From Nitrospira sp. (GTDB lineage Bacteria > Nitrospirota > Nitrospiria > Nitrospirales > Nitrospiraceae), in contig JBAOHZ010000009.1 of the NCBI GenBank assembly GCA_037045225.1, positions 2,480,001 to 2,544,000 of the forward strand: a DNA stretch of 64,000 bases. The letters run 5' to 3'. The first letter of the stretch is position 1. The number at the start of each line of letters is the position of its first letter. Under the pieces are notes generated by a model. That model ran no database searches and was not told where the DNA came from. It saw only the letters and a list, made by a program, of their open reading frames with translations. A program made the translations under genes and the position numbers. Shown here one piece after another: positions 35,949-44,247 of this stretch.

Positions 35949-37010
35949 GTGCGTGAACGGCGGTGGGAGACCTCGGGCCAATTGACCTTTCGCGAGGTCC
36001 TTGCGGTCGGTGAGCGACTGGGGGCGTTGGGGCTGAAGCCGGCGCATCCTGCCAAAGACGTGATTTGTTACGTGGAGGATTGGGCGGTCGATTCACTGGA
36101 TGCGTTCGACCAGCTCGATCACTGGGCCACGGAAGATGTCACACTTCTCCATATCCACGAGGCGTGGCAGGGTGATTTTTTCCTGCTCGCCGGCGGTTAC
36201 CACACGGTCTATCAGCGATTCCAGGACGTCGGAACCTACTGCTCCATCAGCCATCCCTGGCGCACCAAATCAGGCCTGCGGTTTCATGAGCCCACGTGTA
36301 TGTTCTGGCTGGGGTTCCGGCATAACCATGCCTTCATCCGCGTGCGCCTCCATACGCAGGACGTGGTGACGCCCGGGGAAACGCGTGAAGACGCGCGAAG
36401 GGCCGAATGGGTGGATGAGCGGCGGGCGATCTTTCTCGACGCGATCGGCACGTTGGATCTGCCGGTCGAAACCTCCGTGGAGAAAGACAGTCTGGTGTTA
36501 AGGCCGGCCGATCCGGCGACACCGTTTTTCTGCTCCTGGCCCGATGCCTTCGGCCCCTGTCAGTTCGAATACAATTCCTTGGATGCCTATGAGTTTCTCG
36601 TGCCGGCGAGCCGGTTGGCGGCCACCTTTGCGCCCCAGCCTGCCGGGGTGCGCGCCTACCTGACGGGTTTTTCTGAGCCGGCGCTCGACGCATTTGCGGC
36701 GGTACAGCCCGGCGCCCGGTCGGTGTATCGCTGTTCCGTGCATTGCGCGCTGGGGGAATTGCCGGAAGTCCTCGCCACAATCGCGCCGCACGGACGCCTC
36801 TATAGCACGCTCTGCGAATTCCAGACGCAGGAGTTGATGCCGGAAGGGAGCGACGCCTCGGCCATTATCGGGATCGTGGGCACCGCGGGCGGTTTCCAGC
36901 TAGAAGCCCGTTTGAATCGTGCCCCGCTGCCTGAAGAGCACATGGTCGGGTGGCTGGAACGCCTGTTGGGATACGATGTGACGTATGCGCCGCTCCCTCC
37001 GTTTATGTAA
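35949..37010 (+). CDS. Hypothetical protein, 353 residues
   Basis: A cytoplasmic protein of 353 residues from GTG 35949 (GGAGGGG upstream; GTG 35925 is possible). No domain recognised. It has many aromatic and His residues in the N-terminal half (W-A-T-E-D-V-T-L-L-H-I-H-E-A-W, G-G-Y-H-T-V-Y, F-R-H-N-H-A-F-I-R-V-R) and a C-terminal part that might be a second alpha/beta domain. It lies between two lipoprotein genes on the same strand, which suggests an operon. Confidence 0.7.
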   Translation: MRERRWETSGQLTFREVLAVGERLGALGLKPAHPAKDVICYVEDWAVDSLDAFDQLDHWATEDVTLLHIHEAWQGDFFLLAGGYHTVYQRFQDVGTYCSISHPWRTKSGLRFHEPTCMFWLGFRHNHAFIRVRLHTQDVVTPGETREDARRAEWVDERRAIFLDAIGTLDLPVETSVEKDSLVLRPADPATPFFCSWPDAFGPCQFEYNSLDAYEFLVPASRLAATFAPQPAGVRAYLTGFSEPALDAFAAVQPGARSVYRCSVHCALGELPEVLATIAPHGRLYSTLCEFQTQELMPEGSDASAIIGIVGTAGGFQLEARLNRAPLPEEHMVGWLERLLGYDVTYAPLPPFM

Positions 37011-37083
37011 TTCCTCGGTAGTGTCGAAGTTTAGAGATGAAAGCAGATGTACCTGGGTTTCCTTATGGAGGACGAACGAGACC

Positions 37084-37530
37084 ATGATGCACTCACTACT
37101 CGCTGGCTTGCTGGCGCTGCTCCTCACCGGCTGCACGATCCTCTCGCCACAAGAAGAAGCGCATTACCGCTCGCGGGTCTACAATCTGAGTCAGCCCGTC
37201 GTCTTTGACGCCGTCAAGGCTCAGATGATCGACTATACGATGGCGCTCGCGATGGTCGATCCGGCCAAGGGCCTCCTCAAAAGTCAGCCGAGCGGCGTCG
37301 GCCATAGCTCCGCGCTTGCCGGCGGCACCGTCGGCTATCAGCTCACGGTGCAGGTCGAGCCAGTCACCGAGTCCTCTGCGCGCGTCACGCCGGCATGGGC
37401 AATGAATGTCTCGTCAGAAGTCTTCAGGCCGAATCTCGTGGCGATCCCCATCGAGCACCGGCCGATCCTCTACGTCGATTTCTTCGACGCCCTCGACACT
37501 CGACTGGGCCTCAACACCGCTGCACGATAG
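37084..37530 (+). CDS. Small lipoprotein, unknown function
   Basis: A lipoprotein of 148 residues, lipobox L-L-T-G-C at about residue 13-17. The mature part has Y-N-L-S-Q-P-V-V-F-D-A-V-K-A-Q and an internal repeat-free beta-rich end (P-I-E-H-R-P-I-L-Y-V-D-F-F-D-A-L-D). No family recognised. A GGAGG lies 11 bases upstream of ATG 37084; the frame is open from 36985 but that overlaps the previous gene. Confidence 0.68.
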   Translation: MMHSLLAGLLALLLTGCTILSPQEEAHYRSRVYNLSQPVVFDAVKAQMIDYTMALAMVDPAKGLLKSQPSGVGHSSALAGGTVGYQLTVQVEPVTESSARVTPAWAMNVSSEVFRPNLVAIPIEHRPILYVDFFDALDTRLGLNTAAR

Positions 37531-37633
37531 GGTCGACTCAAAAGTGCAGACGCCTCCCCTCTGTTATTCAACTGACCCACCACCAATTCCTCTCTTCGTT
37601 TGACAATCGCCTGCTTCTCCTGAAATCTAAGAC

Positions 37634-38743
37634 ATGGTCTCGATGGAACGATTCCAGTCTGTCTTGGGGAAGCCGTACCTTCCACCGCTGTTTTTCCTTA
37701 GCGGCGTGACCTATGACACGCTGGTGTTGACGCGGATCGACCGCCTGCGGGACAACCTGCTCCTGCTCTTGTACCTCACCCTATTGGGCTTCCTGATCGT
37801 GCTGACCGGTCGGTTGGGCACGAACGAGGCTCGGGTCGAGGATCTTCCGCCGGATGCGCCGTTCTTCATGAAATGGGTGGTGCAGGCCAAGCCGTACGCG
37901 CCGATGGCCATTCAGTTTTTGCTGGGCGGCCTGTTCAGCGCCTATGCGATCTTTTATTCCAAGAGCGCGACCTTCGCCGGGACGGCCGTCTTCTTCTGTG
38001 TTCTTGTGGCCTTCCTGGTGGCGAACGAATTCCTCCGTAGCCGCTTGTCGAATGTGCAGCTATTGGTGAGTCTTTACGCGCTCGTGTGCTTCGCGTTCGT
38101 CACGTTTTTTCTGCCGGTCATGACCGGGTGGATGAACCAGGCCATTTTCCTCGCCGGGGCCGCGCTTACGGTGCTGGTCGTCCTCCGCGTCGTGCACCTG
38201 ATCTATTGGCGGAACCAGGCTCGCACCAATCGCGAGGCCTTGCTGGCTGGCGCGCCCGCGCTGGCGCTGATCGGCCTGTTGGTCGGGTTCTACTTTCTGA
38301 ACTGGATTCCGCCCGTGCCGCTCTCGATGAAATTCGGGGGGATGTATCACGAGGTCAAGCGTTCCGGCGACCATTTCGAACTGTCATACGAAAAGCAGTG
38401 GTTTGAGGTGTGGCAGCGATCGAGTACGACCGTGGCCGCCGATGAACCGATCTATTGCTTCACGGCGGTCTTTGCTCCAGTCGCGCTCAATACCACGATC
38501 TATCACCATTGGTACTACCGCCTGGACGCCAGCCACCCCTTTACCCATGCCGACCGGATTGCCCTCAAAATTTCCGGAGGGCGTGAGGGCGGGTATCGTG
38601 CCTACACGTTTAAGCAAGGACTCGATCCCGGCGACTGGCGGGTTGATGTGGAGACCGAGGACGGGCGTGTGATCGGCCGGGTGGTGGTGCATGCGGAGAA
38701 GCGGGACGAAGCCGCGCGGTCGCTGACGACGATCGTGTACTGA
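37634..38743 (+). CDS. DUF2914 membrane protein
   Basis: A protein of 369 residues. About six to eight membrane helices (between residues 40 and 230) precede a C-terminal domain of DUF2914 type: H-H-W-Y-Y-R near 294, I-A-L-K-I-S-G-G-R-E-G-G-Y-R-A-Y and G-D-W-R-V-D-V-E-T-E-D-G-R-V-I-G-R-V. The family has no known activity; the beta domain probably faces the periplasm. It is followed by a decayed FKBP gene on the same strand. DUF2914 proteins often have a peptidyl-prolyl isomerase gene next to them only here, so no conclusion is drawn. Confidence 0.82.
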   Translation: MVSMERFQSVLGKPYLPPLFFLSGVTYDTLVLTRIDRLRDNLLLLLYLTLLGFLIVLTGRLGTNEARVEDLPPDAPFFMKWVVQAKPYAPMAIQFLLGGLFSAYAIFYSKSATFAGTAVFFCVLVAFLVANEFLRSRLSNVQLLVSLYALVCFAFVTFFLPVMTGWMNQAIFLAGAALTVLVVLRVVHLIYWRNQARTNREALLAGAPALALIGLLVGFYFLNWIPPVPLSMKFGGMYHEVKRSGDHFELSYEKQWFEVWQRSSTTVAADEPIYCFTAVFAPVALNTTIYHHWYYRLDASHPFTHADRIALKISGGREGGYRAYTFKQGLDPGDWRVDVETEDGRVIGRVVVHAEKRDEAARSLTTIVY

Positions 38744-38762
38744 CCGGCATCTGGAGTCGCAC

Positions 38763-39146
38763 ATGCCCCGCATCATCGGGCTGGAACTCCTCGACGCGCG
38801 GGAAGGCACGAGCCTGGCCGTGTAAAAAGGCGAACAGGTCATCTATAACATGCGCCTCTTCTTGAATCGCGGACACGAGGTTCTGTTCAACGAACGACAG
38901 TCGTCCCAGTTGTTCGCCTCTATGTTGCGGGTTGAGGGCGGCGTGACGTTAATCGACCACTAGGTGGCGCTGGGAAGGCGTCAGGTCATCGTCGATATTG
39001 AGCAGGCGTTGATTGGGATGAAAGCCGGCGGTTATCGGAAGGTCCGCATCAGCCCCCACCTGGCCTATCGGGAGGAAGGAGTTCCCGGCCTTATTCCGCC
39101 AGGTGCCGTGTTGGCGGTGGAGGTTTGGGTGAGAGGTATAGCGTAG
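38763..39146 (+). pseudogene. FKBP-type prolyl isomerase with two in-frame stops
   Basis: One uninterrupted frame reads an FKBP-like domain from ATG 38763 to TAG 39144-39146, but with TAA at 38823-38825 and TAG at 38961-38963. Between and around the stops the sequence keeps the family features: K-G-E-Q-V-I-Y-N-M-R-L-F-L, L-G-R-R-Q-V-I-V-D-I-E-Q-A-L-I-G-M-K-A-G-G-Y-R, I-S-P-H-L-A-Y-R and P-G-L-I-P-P-G-A-V-L-A-V-E-V. No frameshift is needed. Two point nonsense changes have disabled it. It follows the DUF2914 gene by 19 bases. Confidence 0.8.
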
Positions 39147-39172
39147 CCCGCAGCCTGTGAGGAGTAGCGAGG

Positions 39173-39649
39173 ATGGCCTATACTGAGCCAAAGGGTATCA
39201 TACTTGAAGCGAGTCGAGAGGGAGACACGTCGCGACTTTGCATTCGCTTTGACAAGACGGACATCGGGCCGATAGCTCCTGCTGGCCTCTATACTGATCC
39301 CAAATCTGGGCACGAAAGGTTTCAGCTTCATAAGCTACTCCGAAAAGAGGGAGATCGCTTCTTTTTCGAGACGTACGATTCTGCACATCCGCTGCCAGTG
39401 CAAGGCGAAATTTACTACTACCGTGGGTGGTGGCTACCAAAAGCTATGGAGGCAGCCTTAGATATTTCTGAGCAATGGGTAAGGGAGAAATTCCCTGAAA
39501 AGGAAAACCATGAACACTGCCTATTTACTTGGGAAAAGATTGGTGCAGGTTCCTCAAACGATGAAGGTTATCACTCCAAGTATGGATGGATTACGGTAGA
39601 TGCCTATAAAATGTACATACTCGATGATATTTACCGGCTTCGATATTAG
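39173..39649 (+). CDS. Hypothetical protein, AT-richer, likely acquired
   Basis: A cytoplasmic protein of 158 residues; AT-richer than its neighbours, with more AT-ending codons (ATA, TTA, AAA, GAA). It has a Trp/Tyr-rich middle (E-I-Y-Y-Y-R-G-W-W) and ends in D-A-Y-K-M-Y-I-L-D-D-I-Y-R-L-R-Y. No family recognised. A GAGGAGTAGCGAGG ribosome stretch supports ATG 39173. It lies between a broken FKBP gene and a broken toxin gene, as in a decaying inserted segment. Confidence 0.6.
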   Translation: MAYTEPKGIILEASREGDTSRLCIRFDKTDIGPIAPAGLYTDPKSGHERFQLHKLLRKEGDRFFFETYDSAHPLPVQGEIYYYRGWWLPKAMEAALDISEQWVREKFPEKENHEHCLFTWEKIGAGSSNDEGYHSKYGWITVDAYKMYILDDIYRLRY

Positions 39650-39796
39650 GGGGTAGAAGTTTGAGAGCGGGTGACTAACATCAAATGTGCCATTTGGCGT
39701 TGTGCCCTTCCAGCGCCGGCTGCATCCTTGCTAGGACTGCAGATAAGGAGTCTGCCATCGCGTCGTTTCGACTATAGCCTGGAATAGATGTGGGCA

Positions 39797-39825
39797 CAGA
39801 CAATCCTGGTGAACTCGTGTACAAT
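39797..39825 (+). promoter_or_regulatory. Sigma-70-like promoter of second toxin-antitoxin pair
   Basis: CAGACA (39797-39802), 17-base spacer, TACAAT (39820-39825), about 26 bases before the antitoxin ATG. Confidence 0.5.
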
Positions 39826-39851
39826 TTTCACTGGTGAGATGGAGGACTGCC

Positions 39852-40052
39852 ATGAGTGAGATAGAGCAGCTCGAACGCACAGTTTCAAACCTTTCCCCAG
39901 CGGATCTGGCTCAGTTCCGGACGTGGTTTCTTGAATTTGATGCCGGGGTATGGGACGCGCAGATTGAATCAGATCTGAAGGCAGGCAAGCTCGAGAGCCT
40001 GTTGGCTGAGGCCCGTGCGGAGCACGAACAGGGGAAAACCCGTCCCCTGTGA
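39852..40052 (+). CDS. Antitoxin of RelE-type pair
   Basis: A small acidic helical protein of 66 residues from ATG 39852, with GGAGG eight bases upstream. It contains L-S-P-A-D-L-A-Q-F-R-T-W-F and D-A-G-V-W-D-A-Q-I-E-S-D-L-K-A-G-K-L, the pattern of a common antitoxin type paired with RelE toxins. Its stop overlaps the start of the toxin frame by 4 bases (GTGA). The antitoxin is intact while its partner is not, a stable end state for a decaying pair. Confidence 0.78.
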   Translation: MSEIEQLERTVSNLSPADLAQFRTWFLEFDAGVWDAQIESDLKAGKLESLLAEARAEHEQGKTRPL

Positions 40053-40303
40053 AGTATACTGCCTCCTCACGATTCTGGATTGCGTATCACGCGCTTCCGG
40101 AGGATATCCGTTCACTCGCCGACAAGAACTTCCACCTGCTTAAATCCAACCCTCGCCATCCGTCACTTCATCTCAAACGCATAGGGACGCTCTGGTCAGC
40201 ACGAGTTGGTGAGCACTATCGGGCACTGGGGTTCGACATTCCAGACGGCGTCAACTAGTTCTGGATTGGTACACACGGCGAATACGACAAGTTGATTGGG
40301 TGA
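40049..40303 (+). pseudogene. RelE-type toxin broken by in-frame TAG
   Basis: Starts at GTG 40049 overlapping the antitoxin. The frame reads F-W-I-A-Y-H-A-L-P, H-P-S-L-H-L-K-R-I-G-T-L-W-S-A-R-V-G-E-H-Y-R-A-L-G, then stops at TAG 40256-40258, then continues in the same frame as F-W-I-G-T-H-G-E-Y-D-K-L-I-G to TGA 40301-40303. The family has V-x-W-F-W-I-G-x-H at this place, so the TAG is a changed TGG codon. Without the end the toxin lacks its last active-site strand. Confidence 0.82.
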
Positions 40304-40429
40304 TGACTCCGAATCTACGCCAGGTTCTCTAACCATTTTCCTCGCTTCCCTGTAGTTGTCGCAAGGTGAGTGCGATGGGTTTCTCATTTCCCTGCAGGCG
40401 GAGTGACTCAGGTGTCAGGAGGTCCGGTT

Positions 40430-41326
40430 ATGGCATGGCATCAGGTGAGGCTCATGATGGTGATGGTTCTGGCGTTATGCGCATGGACGCTGCCGGTTTT
40501 AGCCGATGAGCCGAAACCTGCGGCGCTGCCTTGGCAAGTTGGGCCTGGTGAGGCCAAGCTGGGCGATCAGGCGCTGTTGAAATTACCGAAGGGGTATCGG
40601 TTTCTCGGGGCGCAGGAGACCCAGCGGCTGCTCAAACAAATGGGGAATTTCCCTTCCGGTTCAGAACTCGGCCTGATTACCGCGACAGAAGAAGGTGAGC
40701 AGTGGTTCATGGTGGTCCGGTATATCGACGCCGGCTACGTCAAGGACGATGAGGCGGCCAATTGGGACGCCGATGCGCTGATGGCCTCCATCAAGGAGGG
40801 AACGGACGAAGACAACAAAACCCGGGAGGCCCAGGGCTTTTCCCCGCTGGTGATTCGCGGGTGGGAGGAAAAGCCGCATTACGATAAGACTGCCAACAAA
40901 GTGGTCTGGGCTATCTCGGCGCAGGAGCGGGAATCAGCGGTTGGAGTCAATTACAACACGCTGGCGTTGGGGCGGCAGGGGTATCTCAGTATGAACATGG
41001 TGGGATCGTTGGAGCAGTTGCCGCTGTTGAAGCCACACGTGAGCCTTCTGCTCGCCAATGTGGAGTTTGTCGAGGGGAAACGATATGCCGATTTCGATAG
41101 CACCACCGACAAGGTGGCGGCGGTCGGCTTGTCGGCGCTTATTGCCGGCGCGGCGATCAAGTCCGGCCTGTTGGCGAAGCTCTGGGGATTCATCATTCCC
41201 CTGGTGATCGCGGGGAAGAAAGTGTTGATGTTACTGGTGATTGCGATCGCTGGACTCGCCGCCAAGTATTTCAAGAAAAAGCCCCACGTGGACCAGCCTG
41301 GCGGGGGTGGAGGGGTGTCGTCGTGA
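40430..41326 (+). CDS. DUF2167 membrane protein
   Basis: An envelope protein of 298 residues. Signal peptide (about 1-25, ending V-L-A-D), then a periplasmic domain in DUF2167 style: L-G-D-Q-A-L-L-K-L-P-K-G-Y-R-F-L, G-Y-V-K-D-D-E-A, D-A-D-A-L-M-A-S-I-K-E-G-T and V-N-Y-N-T-L-A-L-G-R-Q-G, then two C-terminal membrane helices (about 227-280). The function of the family is unknown. ATG 40430 has a CAGGAGG site. The M50 protease gene starts inside its stop, so the two proteins are probably partners. Confidence 0.85.
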   Translation: MAWHQVRLMMVMVLALCAWTLPVLADEPKPAALPWQVGPGEAKLGDQALLKLPKGYRFLGAQETQRLLKQMGNFPSGSELGLITATEEGEQWFMVVRYIDAGYVKDDEAANWDADALMASIKEGTDEDNKTREAQGFSPLVIRGWEEKPHYDKTANKVVWAISAQERESAVGVNYNTLALGRQGYLSMNMVGSLEQLPLLKPHVSLLLANVEFVEGKRYADFDSTTDKVAAVGLSALIAGAAIKSGLLAKLWGFIIPLVIAGKKVLMLLVIAIAGLAAKYFKKKPHVDQPGGGGGVSS

Positions 41327-42033
41327 AAATCCTCCTCCTGCTCCTCGGCGGTCTCAAGCTAGGCAAGATTGCGCTCACCGGCGGGACTATGCTGCTCTCG
41401 ATGGTGGTGTATAGTTTCGTCTTTGGCTGGTGGTATGCGGTGGGGTTCGTGCTGTTGATCCTATTCCACGAGCTGGGGCACTACGCCGCCGCCAAGCAGC
41501 GCAACTTGAACGTCGGAGCTCCTACCTTTATCCCCTTCGTCGGCGCCTGGATTCAGCTCAAGGAACAGCCGATGGATGTCGAAACCGAGGCCTATGTCGG
41601 CATTGCCGGTCCGGTGGCGGGGACCTTTGCGGCCATGGCCTGCTACTACGCGGCGGAGTATACCCACAGCCAGTTGATGCTGGCCCTGGCCTATGCCGGG
41701 TTCATGATCAATCTCTTCAACCTCATTCCGCTCTCCCCGCTGGATGGGGGGCGCATCACGGCGATCATTTCGCCGAAGGTCTGGTGGCTGGGTGTGCCGA
41801 TCCTGATTGGCCTGTTCATCGTGAACCAAAGCCCCATGCTGCTGTTGATCGCGATCATGGCCCTTCCCCATCTGATGTCTACCTTTCGGGGTGGTCCCCA
41901 CGGTCTACCGGAGCGCTACTATGACGTACCGCTAGCCACCAGGGTCAGCTACGGTCTGTACTATCTTGGGCTGGCGGCGTTTCTTGGTATCATGAGTTAT
42001 GAAACGCATCTCTTGCTCCCTTCCCGCAACTGA
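41323..42033 (+). CDS. Site-2 protease-type M50 metallopeptidase
   Basis: A membrane-embedded zinc protease of 236 residues. The zinc motif H-E-L-G-H lies at about 49-53 and the second ligand motif N-L-I-P-L-S-P-L-D-G-G at about 139-149. About six helices. There is no PDZ domain, so it is of the minimal type. It starts at GTG 41323, overlapping DUF2167 by 4 bases. Site-2 proteases cut membrane-anchored regulators; the DUF2167 partner may present or be its substrate (inference). Confidence 0.87.
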   Translation: MKILLLLLGGLKLGKIALTGGTMLLSMVVYSFVFGWWYAVGFVLLILFHELGHYAAAKQRNLNVGAPTFIPFVGAWIQLKEQPMDVETEAYVGIAGPVAGTFAAMACYYAAEYTHSQLMLALAYAGFMINLFNLIPLSPLDGGRITAIISPKVWWLGVPILIGLFIVNQSPMLLLIAIMALPHLMSTFRGGPHGLPERYYDVPLATRVSYGLYYLGLAAFLGIMSYETHLLLPSRN

Positions 42034-42059
42034 TCACCCGAGCTGCCAACGAGGTTTCT

Positions 42060-42770
42060 GTGGACACATTCACGGCTGAAGTCAGTCGGATTCAAGATCT
42101 CACGTACGACGTGCGCGCGATCGAGTTGCGCCTTCTGGAGCCAGACAGCATGACGTTCAAGGCCGGGCAGTTTGTGTCGTTCGAGGTGCCGAAGGAAGGT
42201 CAGCCCAGGCCGGTGACCAGGCCCTATTCCATCGCTTCGCCGCCGAGTCAGCGAGACCGGATTCTGCTCGTGCTGAATCTTGTTCAGGGCGGGCCTGGGT
42301 CGAGTTATTTATTCGGGTTGAAAGATGGATCGCGCACTTCATTGAAGGGGCCGGCAGGGGCGTTTTATCTGCGGGACGCCGGAGCCAGAGATCTGCTCTT
42401 TGTGGCAACCGGAACCGGGATCGCCCCTCTTCGCAGCATGATTCTGGCTCAATTGGAGGATGGACAGTCGCGGTCCGTGACCCTGTTCTGGGGGCTTCGC
42501 AGCCAACGGGATCTCTACTGGCAGGAGGAACTGGCGGCGCTGGCTGCGGCCCATCCAAGCTTTTCCTTTGTCACGACCCTCTCCAGGCCGGAACCAGGCT
42601 GGCAGGGGGCAAGCGGGCGCGTGACGGCGCTGGTCGATGCACGGGTCTCATCGGTCGGGAATCTTGCAGTCTATCTGTGCGGCGGCAATGGGATGATCAA
42701 GGACGTGACGGCAAGGGTCAACGCCAAGGGGCTGTGTCCGATCTATCGAGAAAAGTACTACGACGAGTGA
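42060..42770 (+). CDS. FAD/NAD(P)H oxidoreductase, FNR superfamily
   Basis: A cytosolic flavin reductase of 236 residues. The FAD domain has R-P-Y-S-I-A-S-P-P (about 59-67) and the nucleotide domain G-T-G-I-A-P-L (about 120-126) and C-G-G-N-G-M-I near the end, with the typical C-terminal Y-Y-D-E. No iron-sulfur domain is attached. Such proteins reduce ferredoxins or oxygenase partners; the partner is not visible here. GTG 42060 gives the correct N-terminus. It is followed by a palindromic repeat. Confidence 0.87.
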   Translation: MDTFTAEVSRIQDLTYDVRAIELRLLEPDSMTFKAGQFVSFEVPKEGQPRPVTRPYSIASPPSQRDRILLVLNLVQGGPGSSYLFGLKDGSRTSLKGPAGAFYLRDAGARDLLFVATGTGIAPLRSMILAQLEDGQSRSVTLFWGLRSQRDLYWQEELAALAAAHPSFSFVTTLSRPEPGWQGASGRVTALVDARVSSVGNLAVYLCGGNGMIKDVTARVNAKGLCPIYREKYYDE

Positions 42771-42774
42771 TGGG

Positions 42775-42889
42775 CGGCTGAAAAAGGCCTCCACCTTCGT
42801 GCTCCTATCACACAAGACTACAGCGGGCAAATCCAGTACGCCTCAGCCATTCGTTCGCTGCGGCCTTGGTGGCCGAACCATTTTGATCG
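42775..42889. repeat. Imperfect palindrome, family copy C
   Basis: About 115 bp with left arm CGGCTGAAAAAGGCCTCCACC and a loosely complementary right arm (GGTGGCCGAACCATTTTGATCG). The GTACCCCGAGGGTAC core is lost. It lies between the flavin reductase and the convergent zinc-ribbon gene. Confidence 0.55.
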
Positions 42890-42928
42890 TCCAGTGGGAG
42901 TGTGGCCTGGGCGGCCTGTACAGGACGG

Positions 42929-43120
42929 TCAGCTTGCCGGCGTACGTTTGGTGGTGTGCTGAAACACGCACTTGGGACAGGTGTAGTGGATAAACTTCCC
43001 GCCGGCGACCAGACGTGTGGTCATGGCGACCTTGCACCAGGTGCAGAGGCGTTCCGGTAATTCGGCGGTCGGTACGGAGGGATTGGATTGGGGTGTCGAC
43101 GTATCAGCCATGGCCGGCAT
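42929..43120 (-). CDS. Small zinc-ribbon protein
   Basis: A protein of 63 residues (ATG 43111 would give 60). It has C-T-W-C at about 26-29 and C-P-K-C at about 48-51, 19 residues apart, a typical one-zinc ribbon, with a basic C-terminus. Such small proteins often bind RNA or DNA or act as subunits. Unknown function; no ribosome site of note. Confidence 0.62.
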   Translation of the reverse strand: MPAMADTSTPQSNPSVPTAELPERLCTWCKVAMTTRLVAGGKFIHYTCPKCVFQHTTKRTPAS

Positions 43121-43264
43121 TCTGGCTAAGGGGTCGAGAGTTTGTCAATGTGTGTGAGAGACAAGAAATTTCGGAGATAAATATTTACAGGGTTTCAAAC
43201 GTTCAGTATATTGCAAGCATGTGTTCACGCCCCCACCATTCCCAACAGAAAGGTCGTATCGCAT

Positions 43265-43708
43265 ATGCACAAGACAGAAGGTGCCACTTCAGACGACATC
43301 TCATCATCTTCAGCCAGGGTTGCTGACTCCGCGGTCCATCCGGACTCTGTCGGACCCGGCAAAGCCTGGGGCATTTGCACCTCCGTCGACCTCCACGATT
43401 GCATCCCCGAACGCATTCGAGACGCCAAACAAATCGAAGCTTACGTTGTCCAGCTCTGCGAACTGATCGAAATGAAGCGGTATGGCGCCTGCCAGATCGT
43501 CAATTTCGGAGAAGGTCGCGTGGCGGGGTACAGCATGGTGCAGTTGATCGAGACCTCCCTGATCAGCGGCCACTTTGCGAACGACACCAATAGCGCCTAT
43601 CTCGACATCTTCAGTTGCAAAGGATATGAGCCGGCCGTCGTCGAAGAATTTTCCAAAGCCTTCTTCGGCGCCCGTCGTTCCAGTCACCGAGCGATGTTGC
43701 GGTACTAG
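43265..43708 (+). CDS. S-adenosylmethionine decarboxylase-like protein
   Basis: A protein of 147 residues from ATG 43265. It aligns with SpeH-type decarboxylases: D-L-H-D-C at about 39-43, F-G-E-G-R-V-A-G-Y-S-M-V-Q-L-I-E-T-S-L, S-G-H-F-A and L-D-I-F-S-C-K near the end. In SpeH the pyruvoyl cofactor forms by self-cleavage at the Ser that here corresponds to the one in E-T-S-L, with a His (G-H-F) and Cys (F-S-C) nearby, all retained. SpeH makes aminopropyl donor for spermidine. The A-T-rich spacer before it holds the likely promoter. No spermidine synthase is next to it. Confidence 0.75.
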   Translation: MHKTEGATSDDISSSSARVADSAVHPDSVGPGKAWGICTSVDLHDCIPERIRDAKQIEAYVVQLCELIEMKRYGACQIVNFGEGRVAGYSMVQLIETSLISGHFANDTNSAYLDIFSCKGYEPAVVEEFSKAFFGARRSSHRAMLRY

Positions 43709-43771
43709 ACCACGACCTTTCTATTTCTGGCTTCCGGCAGGAGCCCCACTGTCCTGCCGGAGCACCAGGCC

Positions 43772-44116
43772 ATGACGCAGACACCACCGAACACTGTACG
43801 AGCCTTTTTCGCTACACTCGCCGGCAAGCTCGATCCTGACGCGGCCGACGGACTGGATGTGGTGTATCAGTTCAATCTGAACGGCGCCGATGGGGGGCAA
43901 TACCAACTACAGATCCGGGACGGGGCCTGCCAGGTATCCGAGGGCGTGCACCCGGATCCACAGGTGACGTTGGCCATGTCCGGAGAGGATTGCCTGAAGG
44001 TCTTGAATGGTCAGATCAGCGGGACCATGGTGGCCATGACCGGGCGGCTTCGTATCAGCGGTGATATGGGCTTGGCCCTGCAACTGGCGTCACTCTTTCC
44101 CAGTCTCCGCCCCTAA
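43772..44116 (+). CDS. SCP2 sterol-carrier domain protein
   Basis: A protein of 114 residues, a single SCP2-like lipid-binding domain: V-V-Y-Q-F-N-L-N-G, Y-Q-L-Q-I-R-D-G-A-C-Q-V, P-D-P-Q-V-T-L-A-M-S-G-E-D-C and a G-R-L-R-I-S-G-D end. These bind hydrophobic ligands. A link to the hopanoid or polyamine genes is only proximity. ATG 43772 has a CCAGG start region without a strong ribosome site. Confidence 0.85.
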   Translation: MTQTPPNTVRAFFATLAGKLDPDAADGLDVVYQFNLNGADGGQYQLQIRDGACQVSEGVHPDPQVTLAMSGEDCLKVLNGQISGTMVAMTGRLRISGDMGLALQLASLFPSLRP

Positions 44117-44206
44117 GAGTCTGTCCGAGTCTTGCCATTCCGCTGCGGCAAACGAGCTGCCGCCATCTGCGGCCTTGCCGGACGGCCTTTCTAAACACCC
44201 TGCGCA
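44117..44206. repeat. Imperfect palindrome, family copy D (degenerate)
   Basis: GTCTGTCCGAGTCTTGCC at the start and a loose complement GGCCTTGCCGGACGGCC at the other end, spanning the gap after the SCP2 gene. It resembles the palindrome family in layout and in its GCGGCCTTGC module, but arms are poorly preserved. Confidence 0.4.
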
Positions 44207-44247
44207 TCGTACCCCGCCTTAGACCGTTCACCTGTGCGAAGACTTTC

